Source: RHLJ01 sp965212165 (GTDB taxonomy: Bacteria; Bacteroidota; Rhodothermia; Balneolales; Balneolaceae). From it: a stretch of DNA of 64,000 nt. Position 1 is the stretch's first letter, and every line of letters begins with the position of its first letter. A program made the position numbers and the translations under genes. This document shows, piece after piece, positions 62,061 through 64,000 of this stretch. Where the stretch lies: positions 1,302,001 to 1,366,000 of the forward strand of contig OZ243096.1 in the NCBI GenBank assembly GCA_965212165.1, written 5' to 3'. The notes beneath the pieces were generated by a model. It saw only the letters and a program-made list of their open reading frames with translations, was not told where the DNA came from and made no database searches.

Positions 62061-62128
62061 AGCATCCCGAGAAATTGGGACCAAGGTTGAGGTCGCTCCC
62101 GAGCATTCGGGAAGTCTGGTATCTCGCT
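62056..62128 (+). pseudogene. Degenerate tRNA-Gly remnant B with two palindromic replacements
   Basis: GGTAGAGCA matches the tRNA D arm, then TCCCGAGAAATTGGGA (62065-62080) replaces the anticodon-stem 5' half. CCAAGGTTG and GGTCGC follow, then TCCCGAGCATTCGGGA (62097-62112) replaces the T-stem 5' part, and AGTCTGGTATCTCGCTCAGGC restores the tRNA 3' end and flank. It cannot fold as a functional tRNA. Confidence 0.75.
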
Positions 62129-62313
62129 CAGGCTTATTTATTTTGAGCTTTTCTTGTAATTATGCCGATTACAGATTATTAATGAGATTATATTACGATT
62201 AGTACAAAATCCATTGGTATAGTGGGCGGATTTGATAGAAAGTTTCGGTAAAAAGTTTATTTAGAATAAGTCAAAAATATTTGCCGTCGTACCACTCCTA
62301 AATTAGTCAATTC

Positions 62314-62790
62314 TTAAAATTGTGTAAGCTCAACTGGACCTACTGGGTGAATACCGGTATCATCAATTCTCCATTCTATAGCAAGACGTACTGAGCCTGG
62401 AACATGTGAGTTGTTATTTGTTGGATCTGTTAGTCTTTCGTGCTCAGCAAAACGCATTCTTAAATATTTCCCCATAGGGTAAAGAGTTATATAAACGGCA
62501 TTTGATGTACGGTCGACAGTTTTGCAAATTGTATCACCATCCGAATAATAGGGGCAATTTAGCGTATTAAAATTCACCCATTTTGCATCAAAAGATCCAC
62601 CTCCACCTCCTAATGCTGTTGGAATTCGGTGTTTTTCCATTATTTCTTGCGCAATATTTAACCCAACATGCATATCCTGATGAAAAATATGCTTAGTAGA
62701 AAGATCTTTTATAAGAGTAATTGCAATCAGTGTTGCAATTCCAATCAATATTGTAACAAGAAGTATTAAGAATATCTGTTGTTGACCCAT
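62314..62790 (-). CDS. 'MGQQQ' pilin-like protein, copy B
   Basis: 158 residues. MGQQQIFLILLVTILIGIATLIAI is a membrane helix at the very N-terminus. The body has HRIPTALGGGGGSFDAKWVNFNTLNC and a second Cys (TICKTV), matching copies A and C in order: helix, GGG turn, Phe-Asn strand, paired Cys. 30 bases downstream of copy A, so probably one operon. Confidence 0.8.
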   Translation of the reverse strand: MGQQQIFLILLVTILIGIATLIAITLIKDLSTKHIFHQDMHVGLNIAQEIMEKHRIPTALGGGGGSFDAKWVNFNTLNCPYYSDGDTICKTVDRTSNAVYITLYPMGKYLRMRFAEHERLTDPTNNNSHVPGSVRLAIEWRIDDTGIHPVGPVELTQF

Positions 62791-62820
62791 TTTATAAATT
62801 ATTTAATAATTGATAATTAG

Positions 62821-63249
62821 TTATCGCTTTTCCCATTCTTGACTCCATTCAATTTTGTCGGGATATGCTAAAATTTCTGCGAAATAAACATTTGAACCAA
62901 AATCTATGGTACTAGAAATAATTGCATAACCAGGAAATAATCGTTCCATTTGAATTAAGTGGTATCCTTCATCAGATTCGCAATTTGCTGGATTAGATGG
63001 GTCTACAAAATTCAGAGGGCAAGGTATTTGATTAAAAGAAATGTTATTAAAACTACCTCCCCCACCACCTAATTCAGTTGGCTTCCTATACCAAGCTTGG
63101 GCTTGTTCAGCTACTTCAAGCATGAGCTCGGTATATTCAGCCTCCATAAATTGTACTTGTTCACTTTTTACAAAAAGCATCCCAACTATTATTGCAGTCC
63201 CTACAATAATAGAAACCAAGACTATAAGTAATATTTGTTGTTGTCCCAT
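62821..63249 (-). CDS. 'MGQQQ' pilin-like protein, copy A
   Basis: 142 residues. MGQQQILLIVLVSIIVGTAIIVGM, then EYTELMLEVAEQAQAWYRKP, TELGGGGGSFNNISFNQIPC and a second Cys in NPANCESDEG. Shared with copies B and C. Its closest upstream gene is a 65-residue protein in the same orientation. Confidence 0.8.
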   Translation of the reverse strand: MGQQQILLIVLVSIIVGTAIIVGMLFVKSEQVQFMEAEYTELMLEVAEQAQAWYRKPTELGGGGGSFNNISFNQIPCPLNFVDPSNPANCESDEGYHLIQMERLFPGYAIISSTIDFGSNVYFAEILAYPDKIEWSQEWEKR

Positions 63250-63313
63250 TTTGGTGAATTTCTTTAAATGTTTAAACGACTTTAATCGTTAATTAAATTG
63301 TAAGCGTATATTT

Positions 63314-63511
63314 TTAGAGGTCACAGAGTTTACAAATCCGATCATAAACTTCATCTCTATCTTCAATCGTCTTAAAATTAATAGTCATATGCTCTTTACC
63401 ATAATAAAACATTAAGCTTTTTTGTGCATTTGGCTTTTCAACCGCAGAGACTGAATCAAGGTTCAAAATTTGATCTTGGTTTAACGCATTTGTAAATCGA
63501 ATTGCGAGCAT
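63314..63511 (-). CDS. Small hypothetical protein
   Basis: 65 residues: MLAIRFTNALNQDQILNLDS then VSAVEKPNAQKSLMFYYGKE and INFKTIEDRDEVYDRICKL. It looks like a small alpha/beta fold (strand-rich, ending in a helix), compatible with a minimal PH-like domain. It is encoded between a beta-barrel and the MGQQQ genes, same strand. No family recognised. Confidence 0.65.
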   Translation of the reverse strand: MLAIRFTNALNQDQILNLDSVSAVEKPNAQKSLMFYYGKEHMTINFKTIEDRDEVYDRICKLCDL

Positions 63512-63525
63512 ATTAATAGAATTGT

Positions 63526-64000
63526 TTAATTATTCTTTTGCCAAAAATAGCCAATTTCAAAACCAACATAGTTAACAGGATCTAAAATACTAATACTTGT
63601 TTCCAGATTAAATTTACCAAGCCGAATACCAACATTTGGAATCACTGAGAATTCAGAAATGTCTCCAAAAAATAAAGCAGCATCAGCACCTACAAAGAGT
63701 TTATTAAGGAAATATTTTCCTCCAAGACCAATAGAGTATGAATTATCTTCGTCTTGAGATTCTCCAGTTGGAGTATCCGGTAACAACCAGCTTGTAACAC
63801 CAACTTCTATATTAGCTTTCAAAGATTCGTTTATCGGTATTTCTAGGTTCCCATAAAAACCTAAGCCAACATCATATACATCTCCAAGTGTACTTGTGGG
63901 TGCTAAGATACTTAAAGAGTTTCCGCCTATACTTTGTGCATTTAGGTTGTTAATTGTTAGAAATCCAAGAATTGTTGTTAAGACTATGTGCTTGATTCTC
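63526..64000 (-). CDS. Outer-membrane beta-barrel protein, start beyond window edge
   Basis: The frame is open to the right edge and reads RIKHIVLTTILGFLTINNLNAQ, a signal peptide whose ATG lies just outside. About 158 residues are visible. Glycine/aromatic strands follow (VGLGFYGNLEIPIN, YSIGLGGKYFLNKLFVGADAALFFG, VGFEIGYFWQKNN). It resembles small OmpW/porin-like barrels of Bacteroidota. A Met at 63822 is internal, not the start. Confidence 0.8.
   Translation of the reverse strand, partial: RIKHIVLTTILGFLTINNLNAQSIGGNSLSILAPTSTLGDVYDVGLGFYGNLEIPINESLKANIEVGVTSWLLPDTPTGESQDEDNSYSIGLGGKYFLNKLFVGADAALFFGDISEFSVIPNVGIRLGKFNLETSISILDPVNYVGFEIGYFWQKNN

Noticed and set aside
1..64000. CRISPR arrays or defence islands
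   Set aside because: No regularly spaced repeats and no cas, restriction-modification or toxin-antitoxin genes were recognised.

Overview
The window looks like a chromosome segment from a low-GC member of the Bacteroidota/Balneolota group. The evidence is many secreted and lipoprotein precursors with 'AQ' or 'L..C' processing sites, beta-barrel outer-membrane proteins, weak Shine-Dalgarno sequences, a GlmU-like/GlmS pair, an S41 'tricorn'-type protease and a complete division and cell-wall (dcw) cluster. The exact taxon is an inference. No transposase, prophage or CRISPR array was seen.

Layout. 1-6.7 kb: envelope and secreted proteins (TlpA-like thioredoxin, esterase, TolB-like propeller lipoprotein, small lipoproteins, a beta-barrel, an SGNH hydrolase). 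6.7-11.4 kb: AhpD-like protein, MutS2, PhzF-like protein and a TSUP permease. 11.5-26.7 kb: a complete dcw operon on the minus strand (mraZ-rsmH-ftsL-ftsI/PBP-murE-mraY-murD-ftsW-murG-murC-ftsQ-ftsA-ftsZ), headed by a 10-bp-phased GTGGG array that matches the known MraZ operator. 27-31.7 kb: a B12-type radical SAM protein, then metX and metY behind a two-stage leader. 31.8-40.1 kb: tricorn-like protease, era-pdxJ, an NlpC/P60 lipoprotein, a PilJ/PAS sensor and a GlmU-like protein. 40.2-47.8 kb: glmS, an HPt protein, GNAT, a four-TM membrane protein, an NAD-type isocitrate dehydrogenase, a sorbosone-dehydrogenase-like lipoprotein and a cryptochrome-DASH cluster. 47.8-51.5 kb: a compact four-gene operon (DUF4956 membrane protein, HlyD-like adaptor, TolC-like protein, short-chain dehydrogenase). 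51.5-60.3 kb: DUF6580 protein, YceI, 3-methyladenine glycosylase, YihY, mutS, a GntR regulator and a UPF1-like helicase. 60.3-64 kb: three paralogous 'MGQQQ' pilin-like proteins around a tRNA-Gly/GIY-YIG locus, then a truncated beta-barrel.

Most notable observation: upstream of metY-metX, reading leftwards, there is a 24-codon leader ORF ending in YCCMCMCLMCT, mutually exclusive stems and an intrinsic terminator, followed by a SAM-I (S-box) riboswitch with its own antiterminator and terminator. This reads as a Cys/Met-tRNA attenuator in series with a SAM sensor. Other strong observations are the tRNA-Gly copies flanking a GIY-YIG nuclease gene, with 16-bp palindromes replacing parts of the damaged tRNA copies; the 'MGQQQ' family; the DUF4956-HlyD-TolC operon; and MITE-like inverted-repeat elements that exactly fill gaps between genes.
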